Shown: positions 1 to 11,404, counted from the stretch's first letter. The stretch is DNA of 64,000 nucleotides from Pleurodeles waltl (GCF_031143425.1 NC_090444.1:1348568323-1348632322), one strand, 5' to 3'. Notes: generated by a model not told the origin, from the sequence alone. Translations and numbers: made by a program.

Positions 1-474
1 AGGCTTACTGTCTAGCCGGAGAAGTATACACACAGAAAGAGAAAAGTATAAGACAGGTAGGGCAAAATAAATAAGAAGAAATGTATTAGCTGTCACATCA
101 CGAATGGTGAAAATCCTGACAGCAGTGCATTGACTGTCATTGTTGCATAAATAATGCAAGTATGAATGGGGAATTTATTTGTGATTGCGAATATCTGGCA
201 ATTTGAACTACAATTTCAAGCCCAATGTGCATTTATGCATAATTTTGCTCTTATGCATTAGCCCACTAAATAGCTATCAAATCATACTCACTGTATCTTT
301 CATCATACTATAGGAAGAAGTAGGCTTGTTAGACACGAAATTCCACGTAAAGGTTTGTTGATTTGTTGGTTTGCTATTTGGCTAATGGAGACAGGGTAAC
401 TTGAGCCTTTGCCTGTTTTGTGTGACCCTGTTTCTGAACGTTTAGCATAAAAGTCTTTTTTTTTTTTTAATTAG
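1..474 (+). other. Intron upstream of the plus-strand exon
   Basis: AT-rich sequence without a supported coding frame. It ends in a strong polypyrimidine run (about 14 T) and an AG at 473-474, which form the acceptor of the exon at 475. I see no transposon signature here. Confidence 0.4.
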
Positions 475-593
475 GTTATGGATACAAAGTTAAAAGTTGT
501 TCCCAACGTGTCGTATTGCTCCTTGTTTCTGCCAGAAGATGGGGAATACCTTTTCAATGTAAATAAGGAAAGAAAACCGGCTTGGTCAAAGCT
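475..593 (+). CDS. Penultimate coding exon of an unidentified plus-strand gene
   Basis: A 119-bp exon bounded by a long T-tract plus AG at 473-474 and by a near-consensus donor GTAAGTAA at 594. The open frame starts at 475 (GTT ATG GAT...) and encodes about 39 residues, including LFLPEDGEYLFNVNKER. It ends in phase 2 (CT|). Without splicing the frame hits TAA at 595-597, directly across the donor. The phase fits the acceptor at 2508 exactly: CT plus G makes Leu and the frame continues 12 codons to a stop. I do not recognise the protein. The gene runs convergent to DOP1A. In human that neighbour is PGM3, but this peptide does not look like the usual PGM3 C-terminus, so it could be an alternative PGM3 end or another gene. 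Confidence 0.6.
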
Positions 594-1407
594 GTAAGTA
601 ACCGTGCATTAAACATTCTGCACTACAACACCCAACTTAAAATCATGCCCACAGTATTAAACAGAGGCCTATAGCTGCGGGAACTCGGGAGGCGTGCAGT
701 AGAAGTTACCAATCTGAACCAAGAAACAGAAAACAAATGGCAACATACACAGGCAGATATACTTTTGAAGCTATGCAGCGGAGCCGTAAACATTTCAACA
801 TATAATTGATTTTGTTTTAATTTGTATCACAAAAAGAAAACATATCCAGTTAACTTTTATCTCATGATCACATTTGTGCATTTAGAAGGGTAATTACCTA
901 TTTTCCCTAAAAAATACTTGAAACTCTTATAAATCGGTCTTTGTTATTTCACGTTTTTTTGAATTCCCATCGAGCATGTAACCTTATAATTATAACTGGC
1001 TATCATCTTGTTTCCAAGGACTTAATCATTAATCGTAAATGTAAACATAGAACTCCGTGACTTTCGACGTCAGAGTACTTTCTTTAACGGCAGTGCTGAT
1101 GCACAGAACCACAGGTATTGCCTAACAGCAACAGCTTAAATACTTGATTCAGTATCAAAATGTGCTAGAATAAGCTATTTTACAATTATTAATAGTAATA
1201 CATACACTCATTAAAAAATTGTATGCTGCAGAGTTTCATTGGAATGGGTTGAAAAATAGAACAAAATAAAAAAATTGCAAACTGTATCTTGCATGTTTGT
1301 TGAAGATTCTCAGAGAAATAACAACTTTTGTACATGTTAGGAGTCATAATCAATATGATTCCGCAAATAGTTCATATTGATTTAGGAAAGAATCGTAATT
1401 TTCAGCG

Positions 1408-1413
1408 TTTATT
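1408..1413 (-). terminator. DOP1A: Candidate DOP1A polyadenylation signal
   Basis: TTTATT on the plus strand is AATAAA on the minus strand, about 140 bases past the DOP1A stop codon. The surroundings are AT-rich. A longer 3' UTR using a second hexamer near 172-180 is possible. Confidence 0.45.
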
Positions 1414-1553
1414 TACAAATAAAATATTTAAATTAAATACAGTACAACTTAAGGATGTGTTTTACATAAATACATACAAAGTTAAAAAAACAACCTATAC
1501 AACTTGGAAACGTGTTTCATGTAGATCCTATCTGATACAGGTCTCTACAGTTC

Positions 1554-1859
1554 TCAGGTTTTTACGACACCTTCAAGAAAATCCTTCTCGACCATCTCCT
1601 CTATTTTTTGCCTGGCTTTGCTCGAAAACAGTTTTTGGCTCTCCGGTTTAATGTCCTTATTGGGAAATGAAGTGGGGTACAAGACGGGACTCCCTGAGTG
1701 TCCAGTACATTTGCTTGTAACTTTGCTGTTGAAGACCTGACTGAGCACGTTGAAAAAAGGCAGAAGCTGCTCCATGCTGCGAATGGTGTAAATGGTTAAC
1801 AGCAGATGGCCTGGCTCCCAGTCCAATGTTCTCCCCGAGTTGTCTTCCTCTGGGTTTTT
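1554..1859 (-). CDS. DOP1A: DOP1A terminal coding exon (C-terminal 101 residues)
   Basis: On the minus strand a pyrimidine tract ending TTTTTCAG (AG at 1861-1860) precedes an exon that reads KNPEEDNSGRT, then LDWEPGHLLLTIYTIRSME, and ends EEMVEKDFLEGVVKT before TGA at 1556-1554. From memory this matches the vertebrate DOP1A C-terminus, which ends in a very similar EKDFLEG motif. DOP1A is a large Golgi/endosome trafficking scaffold that works with MON2. The exon joins phase 0 to phase 0 with 29135-29264, giving KRAK then KNPEED. The 306 bases are uninterrupted and show no decay. The codons and splice sites are directly visible; the family name rests on recalled sequence. Confidence 0.93.
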   Translation of the reverse strand, partial: KNPEEDNSGRTLDWEPGHLLLTIYTIRSMEQLLPFFNVLSQVFNSKVTSKCTGHSGSPVLYPTSFPNKDIKPESQKLFSSKARQKIEEMVEKDFLEGVVKT

Positions 1860-2507
1860 CTGAAAAATGGAAACGATATGAGGTTATATGGATCACAGTA
1901 ATTTTGCAGTTTAAATGATGAAACATAGGTTTCGATTCTCAAACAGAGAAACGATTTGTGAATCATCAAACTTTTGTGCCCTGACAAATTACGTACTACT
2001 ACTGAAAACTGGAAATAGGTAGCAGCCAAATGGCTGCCCTTTAATGCCCAACCAGCTTCAAGATTAACTATCTCCAATTAACACATTAGGGCCCATTGTG
2101 GAAATTCGTAAATAAAGCAAAGCTGCTCACAGAAAATATGTTGTGATGCAGGCGTGGACGGCCATAGGAACAACTTCGTAAATCTGGGTCAGTGTTTATT
2201 AAAACTGTTCACATTTCGCTATACAGGAGTGCTCGGTGCTATGGTGAAACCAGGCACGTAAACCTCAGATCTGATTGATCACATTTACCTTTTCATGCAC
2301 ACACATCCACAATCGGATTTTCCATTGAGATAATTGTAAAAATGTACTTTGAGGTGACTTGTGTTACCTGCATGGGTGAGAATTGTACTTTTCATGGTTT
2401 ATAAATGGGAACACGAATAGGTACCGGCCCGGGAATGAATCTGACCCAGTAATGAATCTGAAATTTGAATACATTCGCACTCAAGCATTTTTTTTCTTTT
2501 TTTGCAG

Positions 2508-2544
2508 GACCATTTGGTATACTTCGTCTGTCACTTTTACTTAG
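2508..2544 (+). CDS. Terminal coding exon of the unidentified plus-strand gene
   Basis: After a T-rich tract and TTTGCAG the frame continues from the exon at 475-593: CT|G ACC ATT TGG and so on, encoding LTIWYTSSVTFT, then TAG at 2542-2544. AATAAA follows at 2547-2552. Acceptor, matching phase, stop and poly(A) signal together support a genuine last exon. The short C-terminus is not recognised. Confidence 0.55.
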
Positions 2545-2546
2545 TC

Positions 2547-2552
2547 AATAAA
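2547..2552 (+). terminator. Polyadenylation signal AATAAA of the plus-strand gene
   Basis: Canonical hexamer two bases after the stop codon TAG at 2542-2544. Cleavage would be expected about 10 to 30 bases downstream. Confidence 0.5.
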
Positions 2553-2569
2553 GTACCGCAAGTTTTTGG

Positions 2570-4429
2570 AGTTATTTCTGAAAAACATGTGCCGTGGAGT
2601 GCCATTCTGAAGTAGACATCAAAAAGTGAGAAGAAAATAAATACATATGCTATAAACACCGGAGCAACTTCAACGACGTTAGAGGGGGAACACTGAAAGT
2701 TTGATGTGTGCACAGGAAGATCAGAAAGTCAGACTGCTGCAAGGCTGACCTGGACGAAGCAAGTGCACATCAATAACAAACGCTGGCAAAGCCAGTAGAC
2801 CCGGCCTTTCCTCTGAAGCTCTTTACCTACAGCTGCAAAAGAGAATTGGCTGGATGTGAAGACTTACTGAAGCATCCAAACTGTGCAAAATGGTAGATAG
2901 GGAAATGTCTCAGCTGGAAAAAGAAAAAGTAAATTGAGTGAGGTGCGTTCGTGAATTTTAGTTATAGGACAGTGGGTAATAAATTGGAGCAAGACAAGTC
3001 CAGAAGGATAAGATATTGAAGAAGAATGCAACAGAGGTATGAGACAACCTCAAATGTATGGAAACTGTAAGCAGTCGTGGCTCACTGACCTCTAAAGGGG
3101 TGGGGCGGGCTGGGTGTGGAGCACATAGGGCGTGGGGGGAACATTTAAAAAAAACCAAACAAACAAACAAAAAAAAACGTATCTCCTCCGATGCCGCCAC
3201 TCCTCTTTCCCTCGTCGCTGCTCCAGGCACAGGTCCCAAGCCTGCCCAGCGGCCAATCCTGACGCTGCTCAAAGCAGCTTTAAGAATGGACGGCAGCACC
3301 AAGCCAGGGTGCTCCCAGGCAGACTGGGAGCCTGTGCCTGCTGTCTCTAGCCCGGCAACACAGCTGGAGAGGGCACCCTGTGTAATTTTCAGTGCAATTC
3401 ACGTTCGGTAAATTCCTTCAATATACTACTAATTTTGGAATCACTTCAGCAGCACTGCAGCAGATCAGGTGCAAATTGCACAGTGGCTATCATCGCAAAA
3501 ACACTGCTTAGCCTATCAACCTTCCTAAATGTCTAGTTACTTAACAGTAAAAGCAGTATCAAGGAGTTCTGAAAACAAATTGCTGAGCAAATTAACTAAT
3601 CGTGATATACGGATAAAAGAAAACATCAATAACAGATAGGCATAAAATATGAAACAACAATCTTTAGTGCAACATAAGAGGACAACAGGAGAAGATTAGG
3701 GAGGAAAACAAAGCTCATAAAGGTAGACTTATTCACTGCGCCTTCTATGATATTGGCCACCAGTGCGGGCTTGGTCCTTCTTACCCTCTTGTGCTGATGC
3801 AGTCTTGCTTCAGAGAGTCTGTTGTTCCTCGTTCTATTCTTGCTGCTTGGACTAACGTAGATCCTACTTGAGGCACTTCAAGGCAGGTCGCAGTAGGCAG
3901 GCTTGAGCATTCTGGCAAGCCACTTCAGTGACTGCTCAAGATGAGGTGCAGATCCTGAGCTTCTGTGTGCAGAAGAGCCTGCTTGTTCCCAAATGCCGCT
4001 GCCCGATCATCACCATCCAATTTACAAGATGGTTGCTCCAAGAAAGTAGGTTTGGCACTAATTTTACAGTCAGTTAACACTCCCAAAAAATGTCTGCATT
4101 GGAAGCAGCAGAACTTATTCAGCTGCTTCTCCTCCCTGGGATTCAAGTTTACAGTGATTTTGGGCTGGTATTGAGGAATAAAGAAGTTGATTATGCACTC
4201 ACCCAAACATGGTTTGAAGTAAGAGGCCAATTTGGAATGGAAGTCGAAAGTGAAGAAATATCTGCTGTGGATTTAGCGGTCTGTTGTAATGTGATAGTTT
4301 TATTGGTGGCACACTGAAACTGATAGAGTACCTTCTGCTTTGGGCTTTATACTGAAAACCTGTGTCCCAAGGTCGACTCATTTGCCCCTGGGGTGACCAC
4401 CTACACCCCAATGCAAAATCAAAGTATTC
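2570..4429. other. Unassigned intronic sequence with a GC-rich interspersed segment
   Basis: No exon or transposon protein is recognisable. A compositionally distinct segment at about 3058-3390 is GC-rich, is split by an A/C-rich run near 3146-3176, and stands out from its AT-rich surroundings. It may be a short interspersed element on the minus strand. The open frames at 3925-4230 (minus) and 4090-4317 (plus) have no recognisable motif and are not called as genes. Confidence 0.35.
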
Positions 4430-4625
4430 TAAAAGTGATGGATGGAATGCTTGAATTAATCTCAGCTACTGGTAGTTACTCGGGGTTGCATTCCCATAAA
4501 TCATTATTTTGCACACTATGCCACCTCAGTTTGTAACCAGCCATATGCAAATCTGTCTATGAGTCTGGACCCTGCTCAAATAGAAACAGTCCAGCCAGAA
4601 CTGCCAAATCAGGCAAAACATTAAA
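4430..4625 (-). repeat. Single inverted copy of the 324-bp satellite-like monomer
   Basis: Read on the minus strand, 4515-4610 gives the same series of words as the array at 24415-26030: GGCAGTT, GGCTGGACTGTT, GATTTGCATATGGCTGG, ACTGAGGTGGCAT. The copy is diverged and partial. It shows that the monomer is dispersed and does not occur only in the tandem array. Confidence 0.6.
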
Positions 4626-5854
4626 ATGCAATTATTAACAATGCCTGGTATTCTAAACATAAAATGGCTGTGACTGACACTGACAACAAAGTCAAACGCT
4701 GAAGTGGGCTAAATGAATACCTTGCTCAAAGAGTAGGAACTGGCTTATCCAGAAAGTGAGTTACACTTCAAGGATAGAGGGGGGGTGCCATTCTAGGCTG
4801 GTCACAATACCAACCTGCAACAATACCATATCCACAATATTAACTACCACCATATCATCAAGGTAAGTAGATGTGGAGATATGAATTGAAAACCTATGTT
4901 TAACTATACTTACTTCGATGCTGCAGTGTCAGTCGACACTTCAGAAGTGTTATTTGTGAAGGCTGATATTGTAGACCTCAATACTGAGACACATAATCCA
5001 CCTCAATACAGCAACAGCTGCAATGGGCTCACCAAAAGTCTCTTCCTGTTTTTAATATCATTATAATTATTATGATGTATTATTTAATATTTCAAGAGGC
5101 TACACATAGATAAAGCTATCTCTAAGCCAGACCTAAAATGTGTTGAAAGAAGATAGTAACTCCTTAAATGCTGGGGGAGGGCAGAAATATGGTTGCCCTA
5201 TTTACTTGCGTGTCCCCTACTGGTTTATAGAAAGATTAGGGCACTCCCCAAGAGCTGTTAGTAACACATCTTTTTTCTCAATCTTAGGGGGATACCATTT
5301 ATCTCTTGAATAGACCAGCACCGATAACCAGGTGATAAATGCAGGACAATAGACATTGACTTCCGTCTAAAAGATGAGGTATGCCGTCATGCAATAACAT
5401 TTGAAACGGGAGTTTTTCATAGTGTGGATTCATGGTTGGTTTGAGCAGGGAGTTGCACTGTCATGTCTCAATTTAAACACATCTTCAACGCTAGGAGTGT
5501 CTTTCTATTTTCCGTTATGGATTGAAAAATGGAGATTTATTCAACTGAACACACATCAGCCTTTGAACGCTTAACAAATCCAATGGGATAGCCTGTAAGT
5601 ATCAGTATTACTGTTCACGTACTCTGTAAGCATCAATTCTAATAGAAGCTACAATAAGTTCTTAAATTGCCAAATACTTGTGTGTTCTTCCCATTTACAG
5701 ACTGCCCTTATATTGATCATTGCTGCATCAGTATGAATTGTATATGGAGAGTTAAAAACTTCTTTGTTAAAAGAAAAACTTTGACGCTAAGAGTAATTAC
5801 GTATTGTATTTATTTTTGGTAAATAGGCACATCAGAACTTTGACACTTTGAATT
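4626..5854. other. Unassigned intronic sequence
   Basis: AT-rich with scattered stops in all frames and no recognisable repeat, RNA or coding feature. Confidence 0.4.
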
Positions 5855-5859
5855 CCATG

Positions 5860-6130
5860 TCAAGACCGGAAGCAAGGATTATGCTTTCTTTCTTCGCTTT
5901 AATTTAACAACTGAAATGTGTAACCATTAAACTCAAAACTACATATTCCGTGAACACTTGGGATAGTAAAAAGTTCATTACAAGCCAACCAATCAGAGTA
6001 CACTTGCCCCCTTATAGTCCCTTGTCTCTGTAACCTCGTCTTCTTTTTCTTCGCTGCTCCTCTCAGCCTTCAGATAAGTGCTAGGCCTGCGGGCCAAATT
6101 TTCTTTAGTGTTTTTATTATTATTGTGATT
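5860..6130 (+). repeat. Left terminal repeat of the outer DIRS element
   Basis: The segment parallels the inner element's left terminal repeat point by point: GTCAAGACCGGA, GGATTATGCTTTCTTTC, ACATATTCCGTGAAC, a CCTTATAGTCCC TATA-like stretch, then CTTTTTCTTCGCTGCTC. It is diverged in sequence, so it is a different subfamily copy. Confidence 0.65.
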
Positions 6131-6317
6131 GTATTTCTTGATTTGCCACTTGTGGCTGCACTTGAAGGGTAATTAACCTACAGTAATCTCCGCAGAAGCA
6201 TGACCGCTTCTATGCGGCTTGCCCTCGCTGAGGCATGACGGGGCAGTGTGATGTGGTCCTCTGACCGCTAGAGCTGCCTGGGTTCTCCTTTTGAGTCGAG
6301 CCGCTGATCAGATCGCA

Positions 6318-6510
6318 TTCTATGTCAGGACCGGAGGCTCCGATTATGCTTATCTTTCTATGATTTAATATTTTTAGCAGCCAATTAGAAAGAACTTCTT
6401 TAACAAACTACATATCCCATGAACCCAACCATATCACGTGATCAACCATAGAGACCAGCCCTATAAAACCTTCATGACAAAGAGTCACTTCCTCTTTCTT
6501 TGCTGCTCCG
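6318..6510 (+). repeat. Inner DIRS left inverted terminal repeat
   Basis: The segment from GTCAGGACCGGAGGC through CACTTCCTCTTTCTTTGC is the reverse complement of the right end. For example CCATAGAGACCAGCCCTATA here matches the complement of TATAGGGCTGGTCTCTATGG at 11456-11475. CCCTATAAAACC is a plausible TATA box. Confidence 0.85.
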
Positions 6511-7014
6511 CAGCCAGTTAAGTCATTTTACCTTAAGCGTGTTATCCTATTGACTTATTCATGTATTTTACTGCAATCGCACTCATGCTCCATGTTTATT
6601 TAACTGTATTTATCTGTGACTACATCGGGTGCGGCTTGCCACCCCGCATTTAGGTGGAGCAGGAGTTATTTGCTTTGGAGTGAGGACTGCGCGGCCTTGC
6701 CTTCTGAGGAAGGATTTTAAATTATTAATTTGGGGATTTTCCTTGCCATCAAGACCCCATTGCTCCCACTGAACACCCTGACAGACTGAGCTCTATCAGC
6801 ATTGTGAAATATTAAGAGGCTTTGCCCAGAGCTGTATTCAGGTGCTCCCTCCACACTCCAATTAATCGGCCTGATTTGAGGTTTTAAATATATTTGGTAA
6901 ACTCCTACTAAGCTCCCCCTTGATTCCCTTTGGGGGCCCCCCATACCCAGTTGGTGACCCTGTTTTCTGGGTCAGATTGGTTAACAGTTTACCCTTATTT
7001 CATTCCAATCTTGT

Positions 7015-8144
7015 ATGAGGAATATCAGGAGGGGGATGAGAGCAATTATTATGACGAAGTACAGACAATTTCATTTGAACAGAACCTTGGGCATGATTGA
7101 AGGGCCTAGAGTCACTCCCACGACACTACCTTCTAAAGAAATTCACTCTGAAGCTTTTGAGAAACTGACAGCCTCCTTAGTTAGTGAACGCCCTTACAGT
7201 ATGCCTGCAGAAGGGTTAACAGAAGACTTTGACATTTCATCCTCTCTAGAGCTCTTCGAAAGATGATTCACAACCTCCACACAAGCGCAAGGCAAAAACC
7301 GATCATACCTCAGCTAGTAAACAAGCTAAACTTTTAACTTTTGAACCAGGAGAAATTATCCACCCCAGGTCTACTGCTTGGGTGCCCCCCCTCTGAGGTA
7401 GCGGACTATGTGAAGTCTCACATTAGACAAGATTTTGACAAGGAAGTGCACGAACATTTGCGCTCAGAGTACCCCAGACCTGAGCTCCCTGACAAGGTAG
7501 CAGAAACTCCAGAGGTAGACCCCTCCATGGTGACTTATTTAAAGAAATATATTAAAGACCCAAAAAAGGGAATCGACAGAGCTTGGAAATCCTGTCAGGA
7601 TAAGCTCTTAGACTTGTCAGGTCCCTTGATGAAAATTCTAGAATTGGCTTATCAATCAAAAGAGTCCAATACTCCGGTGGATACTGAAACCCTTATTGGT
7701 TGAGAACAACGTGCGATCTGTCTGTTGGGTAATAACAACTGCACGATTTCTAATGAACGACGCTGTTCTATTTTGATGAAGCTGGTCCTGAAATTAGCGG
7801 ACCTTGCATCCTCCGAAGAGGGACCAGCAGCTCAAGGCCTTTTATTTGGAGCTCCATTCCTTAAAGAACTCTCTAAATTCGTTGGCACTTTTTCCAACCT
7901 GGATAAGGCTCAGGGTTCGATTAAGAGAGCACTATGCCCACTTTTTGCACAGGCCGGACGCTTCAGGGGGCAAGCGCTTGGCTGCGGTTATCAAAAGTCG
8001 TCCGGAGACAGCTTCCAAGGCCACAGAGGTAGAGGTGGCTATCAAGACCAATCTTCCACCTTCTACCCTTCAAGACGGTCCTTCAGAGGGCGTTTCCGTA
8101 GAGGAAGATTCAGGGGTGCGGCTGCCGCCATCCAGGACTCCTAA
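7015..8144 (+). pseudogene. DIRS gag-like protein, inner element
   Basis: Three consecutive segments make up one gag: 7015-7266 in one frame, then 7341-7703 and 7725-8144 in another. The middle part has the motifs VDPSMVTYLKKYIKDPKKG and DRAWKSCQDKLLDL, which reappear in the outer element (12700-12850), marking it as family-conserved. The last part ends in an Arg/Gly-rich tail (RGRGGY, RGRFRRGRFRG) typical of a nucleic-acid-binding gag C-terminus. Breaks: a frameshift between 7266 and 7341 and an in-frame TGA at 7702-7704 in a position where Trp is expected. Confidence 0.72.
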
Positions 8145-8213
8145 CCTTCAGGTGAGGATTATTCCGTGGGCTGGGGTTTCTTTGGGTGGTGAAACTCAGC
8201 TATTTTACCACAG

Positions 8214-9775
8214 TTGGCAAAATATATCCAACAATCCTTGGGTATTGGAATCTGTTCTAGGTTTCAAGATAGAATTCTTCAAGACTCCACAGCAATTAAC
8301 GTTCCCCAACACGATGTATTTTTCCCAGTTAGATTGGATTTTCATTCAAAAAGAGGTTCTTTCTCTTCTATCATAGAATGCAATAGAAGAAACTGATCTT
8401 CATTCCTGGGGGTTTGTAAGCCCCATCTTTCTGGTCGACAAGAAGGGAGGCGGATCCAGGTTAGTACTCAATGTGAGGGAATTCAACCAGTGGATTCTTT
8501 ACCGCCATTTCAAAATGGAAGGGATCCATTTGCTACGAGACATCCTTCGCATAGGAGATTGGATGGAACGTTTAGATTTGAAGGACGCCAACTTCCATTC
8601 CTATCTTTCCTCCTCACAGACACTTCCTCCAGTTTGGGTGGGAAGGCAAGATTTATGAATTCAAGGTTCTCTCTTTGGTCAGCTCAGGGGTGCTTCACGA
8701 AGCTGATGAGGCCGGTAGTCGAATCTCTAAGATCCGGGGGTGCTTGTCTTATCATTTACCTGGATGACATAATCATTCTGTCCCAGTCTCCTCAAACAAC
8801 AGTTATTCATCTGGAATGGGCTATCTCTCTCCTTCAGGAATTAGGGATTGTCATCAACGTTCAAAAATCCACCCTAGCACCTACACAATCTTTAGAATTC
8901 CTAGGCTTCTTATTGGATTCTCCTTTGGCCCAATTTATTCTTCCTCCTTTGAAAGTGAAGAGCATCAAGAGAGAATTGAGACTAGCCTTGTCCAAGATGA
9001 AACTTGAGGTCTCTGGCTCGACTAGTAGGACTTCCAGCCTCTTCTATTCAGATGATTTTCCCGGGTCCTCTACACTACAGGTCCCTCCAACGCCTGGAGA
9101 TCATGCACCTGAAGAAGCGCTTGTCCTATTCCCAATTAGTTCCCCTATCAGAAGAAGTGAGAATAGAAATCTCTTGGTGGCTGACACACATGGAAGCATG
9201 GAACGGCGGGCCATCTTACCACCCCAACCCCGGACCTAGTCATAGAGGTGGATGCCAGTCCGTGGGGTTGGGGTGCCCCTTGTGGCCAAATCTCCACAGG
9301 GGGTCGTTGGTCCCAGAAGGAACTATCGCTTCATATCAATTGCCTGGAACTCTTAGCGGGATCCTTTGCAATTTGCAGCTTTACAGCGGACAAAGCGAAA
9401 TGCTGCATTCTTCTACGTATGGACAATGTTTCAGCAGTTCACTATGTGAACAAGCTGGAAGGGAGACAATCCAAATTACTGATGGAAATTGGCAAAGACT
9501 TTTGGCATTTTTGTCTCCAGAATCACATTTCGGTGACGGCGGAGTACCTTCCAGGTCAACGGAATGGGATAGTGGATTGGCACCCCCGGCATTTGAAGGA
9601 TGCCAGTGATTCGAGATTATATTCACAGGTTTTCAGAGCCATCATGCGGAAGTGGGGCCCTTGCAATGTTGACCTCTTCGCTTCAGGAGCGAGAGCGACA
9701 GTTGCTTTCCTCCAGGACTGGATCCCATTCCTCTTCTATGCATTTCCTCCGTTCCTGATGATTCCCAGGGTCTGA
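8214..9775 (+). pseudogene. DIRS reverse transcriptase and RNase H, inner element
   Basis: The RT part includes the catalytic box at about 8754-8780 (ACLIIYLDDIIILS, YLDD intact), then LGIVINVQKSTLAPTQSLEFLGF. RNase H follows from 9248 with VDASPWGWGAPCG, NCLELLAGSF, RMDNVSAVHYVNK and HLKDASD, which supply the expected acidic residues. NVDLFAS closes the domain. The region is spread over several frames (breaks near 8400-8490, 9239-9248 and 9775), so no single product is possible. In DIRS this enzyme copies the genomic RNA. The RT fingers region before 8490 is the most damaged. Confidence 0.85.
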
Positions 9776-10004
9776 GCACATCTTCAGAAACAAGAGTGAG
9801 AAATGGTGTTGATCTCCCCGTATTGGAGAGCCCAAATCTGGTTTCCCATCATTATGGAACTGGCCTGTGTCCCTCCCAGCCTCTTACCCTGGTGTTGGAA
9901 CCTACTCCTGGACCCAGTGGGGTCTCCTCATCCTTTGATTCTATCGGACAGCTCTCTCCTAGCATGGTGACTTTCAGGCAAAGCTGGAGTCTCCCAGGCC
10001 TTTA

Positions 10005-10915
10005 GAATAAAGCTCAAGAATTCAATCAATCAATCCTGGGCCCCCAGTAAACGTTATGCCTCAGCTTGGAGGAGCTGGTGTAGTTGGTGTAATTCACTGA
10101 GTTCAGATCCCTTTAATGCCGATTGCTCCCTGATATAGAAATTTCTGGCTTCTTTAGATGCGTCAGGGATAACATAATTCTATTAACAATTTTTGCTCAG
10201 CAATTTCTGCCGGCCATGTCTTAATAGAGGGGTTGACCCGTGGGTCAATTACCTGTTGTTTGTAAGTTGATACGTGGCATTAGAATGTTGAATCCTCCCA
10301 TCCTAAATATTCAGAACTTTGGGATGTTAATGTCGTGCTGCGATTTTTAGATTCCTGGCCTCCAATAAATATTTATCCAGGAAACAACTTTCTGCTAAGC
10401 ATGAGCTCACCATGCTACTCTGCCTCATCTCTTGTAAATGTGTATTTGACGTCAAGGCTTTGGATTTAGCAGGAAGGCGTTTTTCCTCTGAAGAGGTATC
10501 GTTTGTTATATCCTGGAGAACAAAGTGAAATTCCAGGTTGGTATCTTACTCGGCATTTCCAGATAATAGCAAGCTTTGTGTAGTGCAATGTTTGAAGGAT
10601 TATGAGGTGAGTACAGCCGAATTTCGATCCGATATGCTGGGCCAAGTGTTTATTTCACTTCAGAGACCATTTCGGCCAGTCTCCTCAGCAACCCTAGCTA
10701 GATGGGTGAAATGGATCTTGTCGGAGGCTGGCATTGATGTGTCCAAATTTGGTGCGCACTTTGAGTGAGGTGCTATGGCATCAAAATCCTTTGCCCTTGG
10801 TTCTCGTTTAGAGGATATATTAAGCGCTGCAGATTGGTCTTCTGATTCCACGTTTAAAAGGTTCTATTATAAACCTATTTTGGATATTTCTTCAGTGGTA
10901 AAGGCAAGGCTTTAA
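10005..10915 (+). pseudogene. DIRS tyrosine recombinase, inner element
   Basis: The core-binding part is decayed. The catalytic part reads MLLCLISCKCVFDVKALDL at about 10411-10470, then WVKWILSEAGIDVSKFGAH at 10708-10761, AMASKSFALGSRLEDILSA, and FKRFYYKPI around 10855-10881 with the presumed nucleophile Tyr. Two catalytic positions are lost: box I has Cys (TGT) where the family has Arg, and the HxxR motif reads H-F-E-stop. The enzyme would integrate the circular DIRS copy. This one cannot work. There are further stops upstream (10130-10330). Confidence 0.78.
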
Positions 10916-10920
10916 ATTAG

Positions 10921-11025
10921 CATAATTGGAGCCTCCGGTCCTGACACTGAATGTAAAATGTTCTAGCTATTGCGTTTAGAATTTTCAATTCTATTAAGGA
11001 CACGGAGGGGAGGATTATCCCATCC
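10921..11025 (+). repeat. Inner DIRS internal complementary region
   Basis: CTAGCTATTGCGTTTAG and AATTCTATTAAGGACACGGAGG here are the reverse complement of the stretch at about 11582-11640. CCGGTCCTGACA here is the reverse complement of part of the left terminal repeat (6323-6340). It thus bridges both ends, as internal complementary regions of DIRS elements do to template circularisation. Confidence 0.75.
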
Positions 11026-11404
11026 ACTGTTTGAATATCTTCATTTATACTGCTTTTTCATTGTATATTATATATTTCCAAATTTATTGATGTTATTTTC
11101 ACTTCCACCCTGATTATAATGTTGTACAGTTTATATAAAAAAATGTTTTAAAAAAGTTATACATTTCTGATTGTCTTGTTTATAAGGCAGTGTTTACGGC
11201 TATTCTTTCTCCATTTTCTGATTTTAGGTCAAGAGGACAAATGTTTGACCCCTTCTTCAGCAACTGGGACTCCTCTATGGGATTCAGACTTCATCCAGAT
11301 CGTTGATGAGATGGTTCAGCTTCATGATCCAGAAGTTTGGTTTTGTTTGCCTGGACTTTAAGGTTCTATTTTACTTGTGAGACTTTCGGCATCAGTGCAT
11401 TAAC
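11026..11404 (+). other. Inner DIRS 3' untranslated region
   Basis: AT-rich segment (TATA-rich to about 11170, then a mixed stretch) between recombinase and right terminal repeat. No coding frame is supported. Confidence 0.5.

Larger units (their letters stand above)
594..2507 (+). other. Last intron of the plus-strand gene; contains the DOP1A terminal exon on the other strand
   Basis: This 1,914-bp intron runs from GTAAGT at 594 to a polypyrimidine tract (mostly T, with TTTGCAG) at 2507. The terminal coding exon of DOP1A (1859-1554) lies inside it on the minus strand, so the two 3' ends interleave. Apart from that exon I see no repeat signature. Confidence 0.5.

Noticed and set aside
1657..2077. 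Overlapping minus-strand frames beside the DOP1A last exon
   Set aside because: They cross the DOP1A acceptor and run into the intron in other frames; the spliced DOP1A frame explains the coding signal.
3925..4230. 101-codon minus-strand frame beginning MASYFKPCLGECIINFF
   Set aside because: No recognisable motif, no splice support, and two overlapping plus-strand frames of similar length. Treated as chance.
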